Shown here piece by piece: positions 22,681-32,238 of a stretch of 64,000 bases of DNA. The notes beneath the pieces were generated by a model that worked only from the letters and a program-made list of their open reading frames with translations, did not search any database and was not told where the DNA came from. The stretch is from CAJXJP01 sp964022365 (GTDB lineage: Bacteria > Patescibacteriota > Gracilibacteria > BD1-5 > UBA6164): the NCBI GenBank assembly GCA_964022365.1, contig CAXHZN010000001.1, forward strand, positions 1 to 64,000, read 5' to 3'. Position numbers and translations under genes: made by a program. The number at the start of each line of letters is the position of its first letter. Position 1 is the stretch's first letter.

Positions 22681-22686
22681 AAAAAT

Positions 22687-23067
22687 ATGAATCAACAAAA
22701 TAGTGATTTATTACAATTTTTAGGTTTTGAATATTATCAAGAAATTGAAGAATATATTAAAGCCGTTCATCTTCCGTATGGAAGTAATCAGTTATTAGAA
22801 CAACCAGTTAGTCTTATCGAAATATGTTTACTTATATATTTTTTTATACAAAAGAAATATTTATTTAATCATGAAGAAAATAAAGATGATCGTCTTTTAA
22901 TAAAACATGATTTTCATAAACATGAAGATATGGAATTATTAAAAGACACATATTTGGGTTTATATAATTTGATTATAAAAAGTGCTGATTGTGGTTTTAT
23001 TATTATATTAAATTCAGAAAATAATTTTTTTGAATTTATGAGTAAATTAAAATCAAACACACAATAG
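22687..23067 (+). CDS. Hypothetical protein, 126 aa, standard-code-like
   Basis: Unrecognised, acidic, probably cytoplasmic (MNQQNSDLLQFLGFEYYQEI). All four glycines are GGN and it ends TAG. It has a sigma-70 promoter and a canonical Shine-Dalgarno, unlike native genes. It forms a two-gene unit with the next gene, 25 bases downstream. The combination suggests transfer from a standard-code bacterium or mobile element. Confidence 0.75.
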   Translation: MNQQNSDLLQFLGFEYYQEIEEYIKAVHLPYGSNQLLEQPVSLIEICLLIYFFIQKKYLFNHEENKDDRLLIKHDFHKHEDMELLKDTYLGLYNLIIKSADCGFIIILNSENNFFEFMSKLKSNTQ

Positions 23068-23092
23068 CCATACAAAATTACAGGAGAATTAG

Positions 23093-23446
23093 ATGAGTAT
23101 TTCTGAAGATATTATAAAAATTACACCTTTAGAAACTCTAAAGGATAAATATAATTGGAAACCACTTTTTATAAAGTTTGGTAACAAAGTAGATGATATT
23201 GAAAATTATTTTTCAGCTAATAAAGCAAATGAATTTTCATTAGTTTTACTCTATTGTGCGGTTAAACAATATAATAAAGACCAATTAATAGATTTCATAA
23301 GTGTCTATTTCTTTTCGACTAAATATATTGATTTTTTAGAAAAGTTACTTACACATGAAATTAATGAAATTTATATAGGAGGTATGAAATACACAGACAC
23401 TTGGTTTATTAAAAAATCAGGATGGATACAAGAAAAAAGAGCATAA
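23093..23446 (+). CDS. Hypothetical protein, 117 aa, standard-code-like
   Basis: Unrecognised (MSISEDIIKITPLETLKDKYNW), with aromatic-rich helices and no clear membrane segment. No UGA; all four glycines are GGN. A Shine-Dalgarno AGGAG precedes the ATG by 6 bases. It is the second gene of the pair starting at 22687; its TAA lies in the loop of the terminator. In pairs this size a toxin-antitoxin role is possible but nothing shows it. Confidence 0.75.
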   Translation: MSISEDIIKITPLETLKDKYNWKPLFIKFGNKVDDIENYFSANKANEFSLVLLYCAVKQYNKDQLIDFISVYFFSTKYIDFLEKLLTHEINEIYIGGMKYTDTWFIKKSGWIQEKRA

Positions 23447-23458
23447 AAGCTCTTTTTT
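23433..23458 (+). terminator. Terminator of the two-gene unit
   Basis: The stem AAAAAAGAGC / GCTCTTTTTT contains the TAA stop in its loop. Confidence 0.8.
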
Positions 23459-23515
23459 ATTTGCTTATTTTTTGAAAAAAATTACTATAAATTTAATATA
23501 ATTGAAAATAAAAAA

Positions 23516-24103
23516 ATGAAAGAAAAATTAAAAAATCTTACTCCTAACTTTTGACTTTATGATTACTGGAAACAAAAAGTAGATTCTTTAGAAAAAAAAG
23601 ATATAGATATTATTATTTCAGATTTTGATGATTGTATTTTTTGTAGAAAAGATCAACTAGAACAATCTCAATTACTCAGAGAAAATAGATGAGATGCTGG
23701 AACTCAAATGATTTTTAATGAAATATCAGTTCAAAAATATATTTGAGATTTTGTAGAAAATAAAGCATATCCAAAAAATATTACTTCCCTACTCAATCAA
23801 AAAACTGACATTATTCTCACAGCTGGAATTTATGAAAATCAAATGGAAAAAATAAAAGCATGTGGACTAGAAAATATAAAAACGATTGTGGTTCCAACTG
23901 GTGAAGATAAAATAATTGCAACGATTCGTTATGTAATTTTTGACTTAGGTTTCATTCCTAAATCTATAACTATTTTTGAAGATAGACCTCATTTCTTTGT
24001 AGAATATAGAGATTTATTACAAGATATTTTAGAAACAAAAATTATAATTAAAAAAGTTGTAATGAATGGAAATAATAATTTTCCTGATATTACAGAAATA
24101 TAG
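23516..24103 (+). CDS. HAD-like domain protein, 195 aa
   Basis: A putative HAD-fold protein: IIISDFDDCIF resembles motif I (DxD), IILTAGIYENQ motif II, and SITIFEDRPHFFVEY motif IV (EDRPxH type, as in some HADs linked to nucleic-acid metabolism). Overall similarity is only moderate. UGA-Gly codons at 23561, 23690 and 23744 confirm it as native. It ends TAG, directly before a strong promoter for the next gene. Confidence 0.6.
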
Positions 24104-24112
24104 AAAAACATA

Positions 24113-24141
24113 TTGACATTTTTATTTTTTATTTATAATAA
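24113..24141 (+). promoter_or_regulatory. Sigma-70-type promoter
   Basis: TTGACA at 24113-24118, with TATAAT at 24134-24139 (15-base spacer) or TAATAA at 24136-24141 (17-base spacer). The predicted start of transcription falls just before the hairpin at 24150-24191. Confidence 0.65.
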
Positions 24142-24149
24142 ACTTGTTT

Positions 24150-24191
24150 AAAAAAAAGGGGGCAAAACATTATTTTTGTGACCTTTTTTTT
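24150..24191 (+). promoter_or_regulatory. Terminator-like hairpin between promoter and start codon
   Basis: An A-tract, GG, CAAAA, then TTTTG, CC and eight T form a terminator-shaped stem whose T-run touches the ATG at 24192. As it lies between the promoter and the gene, it may act as an attenuator. Confidence 0.45.
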
Positions 24192-24812
24192 ATGGGAATT
24201 TCTAGTGATAACTTAAAATTATGAGAATTAGAAAGTGTACAAATTAAACAATATAAATGGGTAGAGTACTTAGATGAATACAATAAAGAAACTTATAAAA
24301 AAATAGATAACGTTTGTTCTCTACATTGATATAAAACACTTGCTTTTATTTTTCAATTAAGAAAAAATAAAGATTTAAAAAACATATTTGTTGAGAAAAA
24401 TGATATTTCTATCGAAGATATAGATGAGTTATTAGATGATGTATTTTTTCCAATAGCAGAACCTGTGAAAAAAGATATAGAGGAAATAAAAAACTTAACT
24501 CAATGATTATTAAAAAACAGAACTAACGAGGAATTAAAAAGTAAAATTTCAGAATTACTAAATGTTAAAAGTATTGATAAATATGAATTTGTTATTAATG
24601 AAATTTTAAATCAATTAGATTGTAATCTAGAAGTTTTTTGTATAAGCTTAGAAAAATGTAGTTACGATGCAAAACAAATCTGACATCTTAAAAATTCAAT
24701 TTTACATTCTGATCCCTTCAATCTAAAACATAATTTACAAAATTCTTGGCATGATCTATATAAGCATTTAGTTATGCAATGAAAAAAATATAGAAATAAA
24801 ACAAAAAAATAA
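24192..24812 (+). CDS. Hypothetical protein, 206 aa
   Basis: Unrecognised, helical and acidic (MGISSDNLKLGELESVQIKQ). UGA-Gly codons mark it as native. The 3' end (TKK-stop) is encoded in the stem of a palindromic terminator shared with the convergent gene. The leader is unusual: a strong promoter and a terminator-like hairpin directly before the ATG. Confidence 0.65.
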
Positions 24813-24839
24813 AACCTCTTCGAGGTTTTATTTTTTTGT
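24801..24839. terminator. Palindromic terminator encoding both C-termini
   Basis: An 18-bp perfect stem with loop TTC. Because it is palindromic, both convergent genes end in ACA AAA AAA TAA (TKK-stop) inside it. Confidence 0.85.
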
Positions 24840-25634
24840 AGATTTTTTTACATCATCAGCTTTTTTCATTTTTTCTAATGCTGTAATATTTTCTTTAATA
24901 TTTTTATTTTCTTTTTCTAATTCAGCTTTTTTATCTAAAGCATTTTGTTTTTCTTTTTCAAGTGCTGCAATTCTTTCTTCAAGTGTTTCAATATGTTCAG
25001 ATTCTTTTGATTCTTCATTACGGATAACATCTTGTCTGTTTTCTAATTTTAAAATTGTTTCATCTAAAATAGATTCCATAGTTCCTACACTTGCCATTGG
25101 AGTTGGATTTGAGGTATCAAGATTAGGATTTTCATGAGGTTGAGCTTCAACATCACTTGATAAATCAAAGTCTTCTTGATGAGTTTCAACTTCTCAAGTT
25201 AAATCTAAATCATTTGATTCTTCTAACATTATGTTTTCATCATCTGAAGTATTTTCTTGCTCAATAGTCAATTCAGGAGATTGAGTTTCATCAGAAGATT
25301 CTGATTCGCCTAAATCAAAATTGAAATCATCATTTGAATCTTCTTGAGTATTTTGAGATTCAACTTCAGGAGTTTCTTCGAGGACTTCAACTTCTTGTTT
25401 TGATTCTTCTTCAGGAGTATCAAAACTAAAGATATCTTCATCTACAGATTCTTCTTTTGATTCAGATTCTTGAGGTTTTTCTTCTTGCTTAGCTGGTTCT
25501 TCATCAAAAGTAAGTACCATGTCATCTCAAGATTTTTCTTCTTCATCGAGATTAATTACCATTTCAGAATCATCAGTTTGTACATCATCCGATAAGATAA
25601 TTAAATCATCTTGATTTTGTTTTGTGTCAGCCAT
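24828..25634 (-). CDS. Acidic, low-complexity protein with C-terminal coiled coil
   Basis: A 268-residue protein: about 180 residues rich in Glu, Asp, Ser, Gln and Thr (SESKEESVDEDIFSFDTPEE), then a coiled coil of about 70 residues (HIETLEERIAALEKEKQNAL ... LEKENKNIKENI). No signal peptide. It is a likely disordered-plus-coil scaffold or nucleoid/cell-division-type protein; no family recognised. It is divergent to the ybaB-like gene. Confidence 0.75.
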
Positions 25635-25798
25635 AATTTATTTTTAACTGTTAAATATACAATAATAATATCACAAAAAAAAACTTCCGTCAAAAAAATG
25701 AAAGTTTACATAAATATTAGAGAGAATAATTTGCTTTTTTTGACTTAAAATATATAATTTCCACACAAAATTTTAAATTAATATATAAAAAAATTGAT

Positions 25799-26128
25799 AT
25801 GGATTTTTCAAAAGCATGAGAAATGATGAAACTTCAACAAGAAGCAATGAAAGTTAAAAAAGAATTAGAAAATACTTACATTGAATCTGAAGTAGACGGT
25901 CTAGTAATTACTTTTAATGGTGAAATGAAAGCTGAAAAAGTAGATTTTGAAACTGCAAATTTAATTCCTGGATTAAATTCTGAACAAAAATTAGCTTTAG
26001 AAAAAGCAATTTTAAATTCTATCAATAAAGGTGTTTCAAACTCACAAAAAGTTGCAGCAGAAAAAATGCAAGGTGTAATGGGTGCAATGGGAATGAATAT
26101 GCCAAATGGTGGTCTTCCAGGTATGTAA
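25799..26128 (+). CDS. ybaB: YbaB/EbfC nucleoid-associated protein
   Basis: A 109-residue member of the YbaB/EbfC family, small dimeric DNA-binding proteins. Evidence: MDFSKAGEMMKLQQEAMKVK at the start, the beta core VDGLVITFNGEMKAEKVDFE, and the helix VAAEKMQGVMGAMGM with a Gly/Met-rich tail. The start at 25799 (UGA as Gly at residue 7) gives the usual N-terminal helix; an internal ATG at 25823 would cut it. It is not next to dnaX or recR here. Confidence 0.88.
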
Positions 26129-26186
26129 TTTTTTACAAATAAAAAAAGAAATTCATTATAGAGTTTCTTTTTTTATTTGTAAAAAA
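26129..26186. terminator. Terminator after ybaB
   Basis: A long stem (ACAAATAAAAAAAGAAA with its complement) flanked by T and A tracts. Confidence 0.8.
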
Positions 26187-26193
26187 TTTATTG

Positions 26194-26221
26194 TTGACTA
26201 AAAAAATAAAGTGACTATAAA
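26194..26221 (+). promoter_or_regulatory. Sigma-70-type promoter of the chemoreceptor gene
   Basis: TTGACT and TATAAA with a 16-base spacer, 35 bases upstream of ATG 26257. GAGAG 6 bases before the ATG may be a weak Shine-Dalgarno. Confidence 0.65.
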
Positions 26222-26256
26222 TATAGCCTTGGTCAACAATCTAGTGAGAGTAGCAA

Positions 26257-27561
26257 ATGTTTGGTAAAAACAAAAAATTACTCGAAGAAAATAATATTTT
26301 AAAATCTCAAAATTCTCAGCTCAATAATAGAATGCGGAGTATTGAAAAGTTTTCACCTGTTATTTTTTTCCAACCAGATGGTACAGTAAAACATGCAAAT
26401 GAATTATTTTTAGATGCGATTGGTTACTCACTAGAGGAAATCATTCAAAAACATCATAAAATATTTTGTGAAGATATATTTGTACAATCTATTGAATATA
26501 AGAAATTTTGGGAAAGGTTAAAAAAAGGAGAAAATATAACTGGAGAGTTTAAACGTGTGAAAAAAGATGGTTCAATTTTATGGATTGAAGCAAATTATTT
26601 TCCTATATTAGATGAAAATTCTCAAGTTATAGAAGTCATGAAAATTGCTCATGATATTACTCAAAAAAAGGAAAAATCCATAATTGAAAAAGCTGTTTTA
26701 AAAGCAATTGATAAATCAAGAGCTGTTATACGTTTTTCAAGTGATGGTATTATTGAAGATGCAAATGAAAATTTTTTGAAAACACTGGGATACAAACTTG
26801 AAGAGATAAAATCAAAACATCATAAAATATTTTGTGATGAAGAATTTTTGAAAAATAATCAAGACTTTTGGAAAAATTTAGCAAAAGGTGAATTTCAACA
26901 AGGAGTATTCAAAAGAATTTCTAAAGATAAATCTGAAGTCTATATTGATGCAACCTATAATCCAATTATTTCTGAAGGAAAAGTTATTGGTGTTATTAAA
27001 TTTGCAAGAGATATTACTTCAGATATTGTAAAAGCGCAACAAACGACACAAGCTGTCACTATTGCCTCAACTACAAGTCAACAAACATTATTAGTTACTC
27101 AAAATGCTATGAATGTAGCACAAGATACAAATAATAAAATTGATGACTTGATAAATAATATTATTGAAACAACTCAGTTAATCCAACAATTACACGACTC
27201 TTCAAATGATATATCTAATATTATTGATACCATATCATCTATATCAGATAAAACTAATTTACTTGCACTCAACGCAGCTATAGAAGCGGCTCGAGCAGGT
27301 CAAGCAGGAAGAGGATTTGCCGTTGTTGCTGATGAAGTTAGATCATTATCTGTTGCAACAGACCAGCAGACAAAACATATATCTTCTGTTATAGAAAATG
27401 TAAACGATTTAACTCAGCATGCGATTAATAAAGTAGCATTTACAAACAAACTTGTAGACTCAACAGGAGAAAGTATTAAAAGTATTATTGATGTTATCCA
27501 AGAAGTAAATGAAGGCTCGCTTAACTTATCGCAAGTTATTATGCAAATACCTTCTAAATGA
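26257..27561 (+). CDS. PAS-PAS methyl-accepting chemotaxis-like protein ending in UGA
   Basis: A 434-residue soluble receptor: two PAS domains (about 25-140 and 150-260; both share an LEE..KHHKIFC segment) and an MCP signalling domain with the hairpin core TNLLALNAAIEAARAGQAGR and GFAVVADEVRSLS. The layout resembles BdlA-type receptors. There are no transmembrane helices. About 17 glycines are all GGN. The natural end appears to be UGA at 27559, directly followed by a terminator; under code 25 it would read 20 residues further, to TAA at 27621, through the terminator. No other chemotaxis gene is in the window. Transfer from a standard-code donor is the best explanation. Confidence 0.9.
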   Translation: MFGKNKKLLEENNILKSQNSQLNNRMRSIEKFSPVIFFQPDGTVKHANELFLDAIGYSLEEIIQKHHKIFCEDIFVQSIEYKKFWERLKKGENITGEFKRVKKDGSILWIEANYFPILDENSQVIEVMKIAHDITQKKEKSIIEKAVLKAIDKSRAVIRFSSDGIIEDANENFLKTLGYKLEEIKSKHHKIFCDEEFLKNNQDFWKNLAKGEFQQGVFKRISKDKSEVYIDATYNPIISEGKVIGVIKFARDITSDIVKAQQTTQAVTIASTTSQQTLLVTQNAMNVAQDTNNKIDDLINNIIETTQLIQQLHDSSNDISNIIDTISSISDKTNLLALNAAIEAARAGQAGRGFAVVADEVRSLSVATDQQTKHISSVIENVNDLTQHAINKVAFTNKLVDSTGESIKSIIDVIQEVNEGSLNLSQVIMQIPSK

Positions 27562-27591
27562 AAAAAAAGCAACGTTACGTTGCTTTTTTTT
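27561..27591. terminator. Terminator directly after the UGA of the chemoreceptor
   Basis: The stem AAAAAAAGCAACG / CGTTGCTTTTTTT begins on the last base of the UGA codon. It also lies next to the stop of the convergent TPR gene. Confidence 0.85.
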
Positions 27592-27592
27592 A

Positions 27593-28318
27593 TTACCAAT
27601 CTTTTTCTCATCATCTATTAAACTCATCTTGTAAAAATGGATCATTTGAAAATTTTTCGAAGAAACCTTCTTCATTTTGTTGTTTATTAAAAAATTGTTG
27701 ATTATTTTTTTCAATTTGCTTGAGTTCCTCTAAATATTTTTCAATTTCTTCTGTTTGTTGATTTGAGAGTGAATTAAATTGTTCGCTTGTTTCTCAATTC
27801 TCTCATGGAGTTGTTTGATTATTTTCTCATGCGTTTTGTTGATTTTCTTCATCTTGTTGTTGTGAATTTTCTTGAGCGTCTCAATTTTGATCTTGAGTAT
27901 CATTATTTTCTCAAGAGTTTTCTTGATTATTTTCTTCTGGTTTTTGTTTTTTTCTATAATTTTTTAATAATTCTTCTGCAATTAATAAATTATTTTCTAT
28001 AAAATTTTTATTATTTATTTCCTGTGCTTGTTTATATGTTGCTATGGATTTTTCTAATTGTAATATTTTTTCTTCTCAATTTGTCATTTCTAAAGCTTGT
28101 TGTAAAAAAGTATTTGCTAGATTAAATGCAATTATCTCGTCTGGATTTTTACTTAACGCTCAAGAAAATATTTTTTCAGCTGCTTGAAAATCTTGTGAAT
28201 TATATTTTTCTAAAGCTGAATTATTTTTAAAATATTGCAATATAAAAGATCTATTTTCTCATATGAAAATAGCTATAAAAATGACAAATCAAAAAATTAT
28301 AATAAAAATTTTAGACAT
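27593..28318 (-). CDS. TPR protein of the MoxR/Bat operon
   Basis: A 241-residue protein with one N-terminal membrane helix (IFIIIFGFVIFIAIFI), a TPR-like helical region (QDFQAAEKIFSGALSKNPDE ... ATYKQAQEINNKNF), and a Gln/Asn/Glu/Gly-rich low-complexity tail. Length and position match BatC/BatE-type TPR proteins at the end of aerotolerance (Bat) operons. It is last in the six-gene operon, 15 bases after the second VWA gene. Confidence 0.75.
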
Positions 28319-28333
28319 AAATATATTTTAAAA

Positions 28334-29284
28334 TTAAGTTTTTCTTTTTTCTAGAAATAAAAATGTTGTAAAAAATACTACAAACAAAGCAATAAATAAA
28401 TGACTTATATCTCTGGCTTGAGTAATATTTATCTCCATTTGTGAGCGTAAAAGATTTTCATTTATACCTTGAGAAATTTTCTCATAATCAGTATGAGAAT
28501 CACTAAATATATTTCAAAAATCATAGGTTTTAACTATTTTTTCTACTTTAGTTTTTTCAACTTTTGAAATAACTATATCTCAATTGTAGGTTTTAAATGT
28601 TGGTCTTCCATAAAAATCAACTCCATCTAAAATCATTCATCATTTTTGAGTTCATACGGTTACAAATAAAATTTTTAGAGATTTTTGAGTAAATAAATTT
28701 TGTAAATTTTTAGAGATTTTTAGGTTTTCAACTTCTCCAGCATCTGAAAGAATAACAAACGTAGTTGGTTCGTCAACTCTAGAAATATAGTTTTCTAATC
28801 ATCAAAATAATTTTGTAAAATCTGATCATTTCACTGAAATATTTTTTTCATCGATTCCATTCAAAATCGTTTTAAATAATCACAAATCTGTAGTGAAAGG
28901 AAGTATTTCTAATGGCTCACCAGCAAAAGCGTAGAGTCAATATTTATTATTTTGATTCGTATCTACGTAGTAATTCATAATTTCTTTTATGAAATCAAGA
29001 CGAGCAATTTTACCATATTTTCCATCTATATCCTCTACTTTCATAGAACTACTTAAATCACTTATAAATAAAACATTTCATCAAAGTGTTTGAATATCTT
29101 TATCATAATTCCCTACTTTCGGTGAAAATATAGAAATTATGAGACAAATAACTGCTAAAAATAAAATAATAATTTGTAATAATTTTTTATTAATTTTATA
29201 AAAAAAGTAACAAAAAATAAGCGTCATAAAAAATATTATTCCAGCGAGATACCATCAAAAAATTTCCGTATTTGCAAAGATCAT
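28334..29284 (-). CDS. VWA-domain membrane protein (BatB-like)
   Basis: A 316-residue protein: two N-terminal membrane helices, a von Willebrand A domain with a complete MIDAS start LFISDLSSSMKVED, later FVILSDAGEVEN, and a C-terminal helix (LFIALFVVFFTTFLFL). The domain faces outside. It is gene 5 of the operon and a paralogue of the preceding VWA gene. Many glycines are UGA. Confidence 0.85.
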
Positions 29285-29297
29285 AATTTTAAAAAAG

Positions 29298-30287
29298 TTA
29301 GATTTTTTTTCTTAAACGTACTACTAAAAATAAACCAAATAACACAACTAATAAATATACAAATTGTCTTGAAAGAGATTCAATAGTTTCATAATTTTTT
29401 GTTTCTAAAGGAGTTTTTTCAATCTGAGATATTTCTTGAAAAATATCTTCTAATCACTCGGTATTTTCGGCTCTATAATATTTTGCCTCTCATATTTCAG
29501 CAATTTGTCTTAAAGATTTTTCATCAACTCATTCAACTTTTAAATTTTGAATAAATCAAAGTGGATGTTGGTATTTTATAGTTGCATTTTTTTCTCATCA
29601 GATTCAAATTGTATAGATTTTTATAGGATTTTCTTTGGAATTTTCTTGTATATATTTTGCAGATATTATTGGATTAATTCATACATTTGCCGATCAATCA
29701 GTCAATAATATTAAAACTTTTTTTCTATCACTCTCTCCAAAACTATCTCAAGCAAATACCAACGCATCTCAAATTGCCGTACCATTAAGTCATTCTACAC
29801 TCTGATTAAGGATTTTTGTAGTGATTTTTTCTACCATATTTTTAGAAACTTCGTAATCGAAATTCAGCGGAATAGAAGTAAATGGTTTTCAAGAAAAAAC
29901 GACAAGTCAGACTCTGTCAGAAACTAACGTATCTAAAAATTTTACAATAATATTTTTAGCAGCTTCTATCCTATTTGGTTGTAAATCTTCGGCTTGCATA
30001 GAAAGAGAAACATCCAGAGCAATCATAATATCAATCCCATTTTTTTCTATTTTTTCTTGAGAATTTTTTATAATTGGTTGAGCTATAATAAAAATAGAAA
30101 CTATTAAAATTAACAAAATATTTACGTAATATAATTTATATGAAAATGAATTTTTTTTATAAATTTTTTCTAAATCTTCAAATGCTCAAAAATGTTTTAC
30201 ATTTGATTTTTTAAGATACAAAAAAACAACCAAAATCATAATTGGAATGAGTAAATACAGGAAATTTGGTTGTAAAAATTCAAACAT
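29298..30287 (-). CDS. VWA-domain membrane protein (BatA-like)
   Basis: A 329-residue protein: N-terminal helices (NFLYLLIPIMILVVFLYL; ILLILIVSIFIIAQPII), a VWA domain with MIDAS MIALDVSLSMQAEDLQP and VLILLTDGSANVG, and a C-terminal helix (FVYLLVVLFGLFLVV). This is the usual BatA layout. It starts 1 base after the BatD-like gene and is followed 13 bases later by the second VWA gene. The Bat proteins are linked to stress tolerance in other bacteria; the mechanism is not established. Confidence 0.87.
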
Positions 30288-30288
30288 T

Positions 30289-31320
30289 TTATTTTAAATA
30301 AATCATAAAATTCATAATCATTTGTTTTCTTTGGACTTGAGAATCTTGTGTTGCTGAAAATTCTTCAAAATAACTTTTTTCAAACATTCAAAATAATTTT
30401 TGCTCGATAGCATCTTTTTTAAAGTCTCAGTATGATTTAATATAACAATTTTTAATTCATAAAAATTCAAAATATTCTCTAAAAATAAGATTGAGTTGCG
30501 CATAAAAATCATTTTTTGAAAGTCATTCTGACTTATTTTCTAACTGAGCTAATTTATTTACTAATTGTTTTTTAAAATCATCTTGTGAAAATTCTGGTTT
30601 TTCTACAATTATTTTTTTAATTTCTTTTTTCGGTTTATTTTCTAAATATTTTATTATAAATAGATAAAATAAAATAAAAAATAAAATTGCTCAAATACTA
30701 TAATATGAAAATTTTTTATAATTAATTTCAAGTTTTTTTGATTCAATAAAATTTTCTAATAATTTTTTTTCATCAGAAATATTTTCTCATTTTTTTGTAT
30801 CTTGAGAAGTTACTTCTTGTGAATTATTATTTTCTTCTGAGTTTTTTTCTGAAATATTATTTTTTTCTGAATTATTTTCTTGAGAATTATTTTCTGAAAT
30901 ATTATTTTCTTCTTCATTTTTTTCATCGATATTTTGCAATTTTTCAGTTTCTCAAACAGTTATTTCAACTTGGTTTGATTCAATAATTTCATCATTATTT
31001 TTTACTTCAACTGGTCAAATATTATATACTCATTCCTGTTTTGCACGTAAGATAAGTTCTACATAACTTTTTGTACTTACTTCCCCATTAATAATTGTTG
31101 TTTCTTGTTTTTGACTCGAACCATATTGAGTAAAATTATCTATTCAAGCAATATTTTCAATAGAAATATTTCAATTTTCTTCACTAGAAATTTCAATATT
31201 TATTAAAATATTTTCATTCAAATCATATTGTTTTTTTTGTGTATTTATTTCAATATCTAAAGCAAAAATTTGTGAAATACAAATTATTTGCAAGAATATA
31301 AATAGTATAATTTTTTTCAT
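30289..31320 (-). CDS. BatD-like exported protein
   Basis: A 343-residue protein: signal peptide (MKKIILFIFLQIICISQIFA), an Ig-like beta domain (LNENILINIEISSEENGNIS), a low-complexity Asn/Ser/Glu linker (about residues 140-185), a membrane helix (SIGAILFFILFYLFIIKYL) and a helical cytoplasmic tail. The domain plan matches BatD, though the sequence is diverged and shorter. Its place between DUF58 and the VWA genes supports the call. Confidence 0.7.
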
Positions 31321-31322
31321 TT

Positions 31323-32237
31323 TTATCTATTTTTAAAAAAACTAAATAACTGAGAAAAAATATTTATTTTTTCATCAAAATATAAATAACTTGCACCTGA
31401 TTGTCTAACTTTTTTTCTAAAATCTATCACTTTTTGTTTTCTTAATTTTCTATATTCTTGTTTCTTGTTTTCATCTGTAAGATCAATAAATAATTGATTT
31501 TTCATATTTCATAATCAGATTATTCCTGTATCATCAAGAGAATTTTCAAAACTGTGAAAGATGTTACAAATAACAAGATCATTTTTTAGAGCTGCTATTT
31601 TTAGCTCTTTTTCATCTATTTCAAGATCAGACGTAAATAAAAAAACAAGAGAATTTTTTATTTTTAGACTATTAAAATATTTTAATTTTTCTGAAATATT
31701 TCATGAAAAATTATTAAAATTATTTTTTTCTATTTGTGTAAAAAAATCAAAAAAATGTGATTTTGATTTTCAAAGTGGAAAAAATATTTTTTTATCATTA
31801 TTATAAAAAATACTTCAAAATTTATTTTGTTGTTTGAGTGTAGAAATTCATAAAATATATAAAAATTCTTCAAAAATTTCTCTTTTATCTGGAGAAATAG
31901 TATCAGAATTATTTTTTTTATCTTGAAAAAAAGTTTCAGTAAAAATATTTTTTTTATAAAATCTATCCAATTTAAAATCAATAGATTCATCAAAAAATGG
32001 CAAAAAATAGACATCTAATTGTCTTTGTTCTTCGTTGAGTTTGATAAGCGTTTTTCATACTTTTGCAGAAGCGAGAAAATCTATTTTTTTTGCATCATCT
32101 CAGGTTTGATATTCTCTAAAATCAGCAAATTCTATTCCATTATTTTTAAAATGTGTTTTATAATCTCAAACCAAATGTGATTCTACAAAAGCATTTGTTT
32201 GGAGTTCTAAAACTCATTTGTGTTTTTTTGAAAGCAT
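31323..32237 (-). CDS. DUF58 domain protein
   Basis: A 304-residue DUF58 protein. The diagnostic block is FADFREYQTGDDAKKIDFLA followed by SAKVGKTLIKLNEEQRQLDV, close to the RxYxxGDxxRxIDW signature. A degenerate VWA-like region follows (LVFLFTSDLEIDE). It lies 1 base after moxR and 2 bases before the BatD-like gene, the standard MoxR-DUF58 order. No membrane helix is obvious. Confidence 0.85.
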
Positions 32238-32238
32238 A

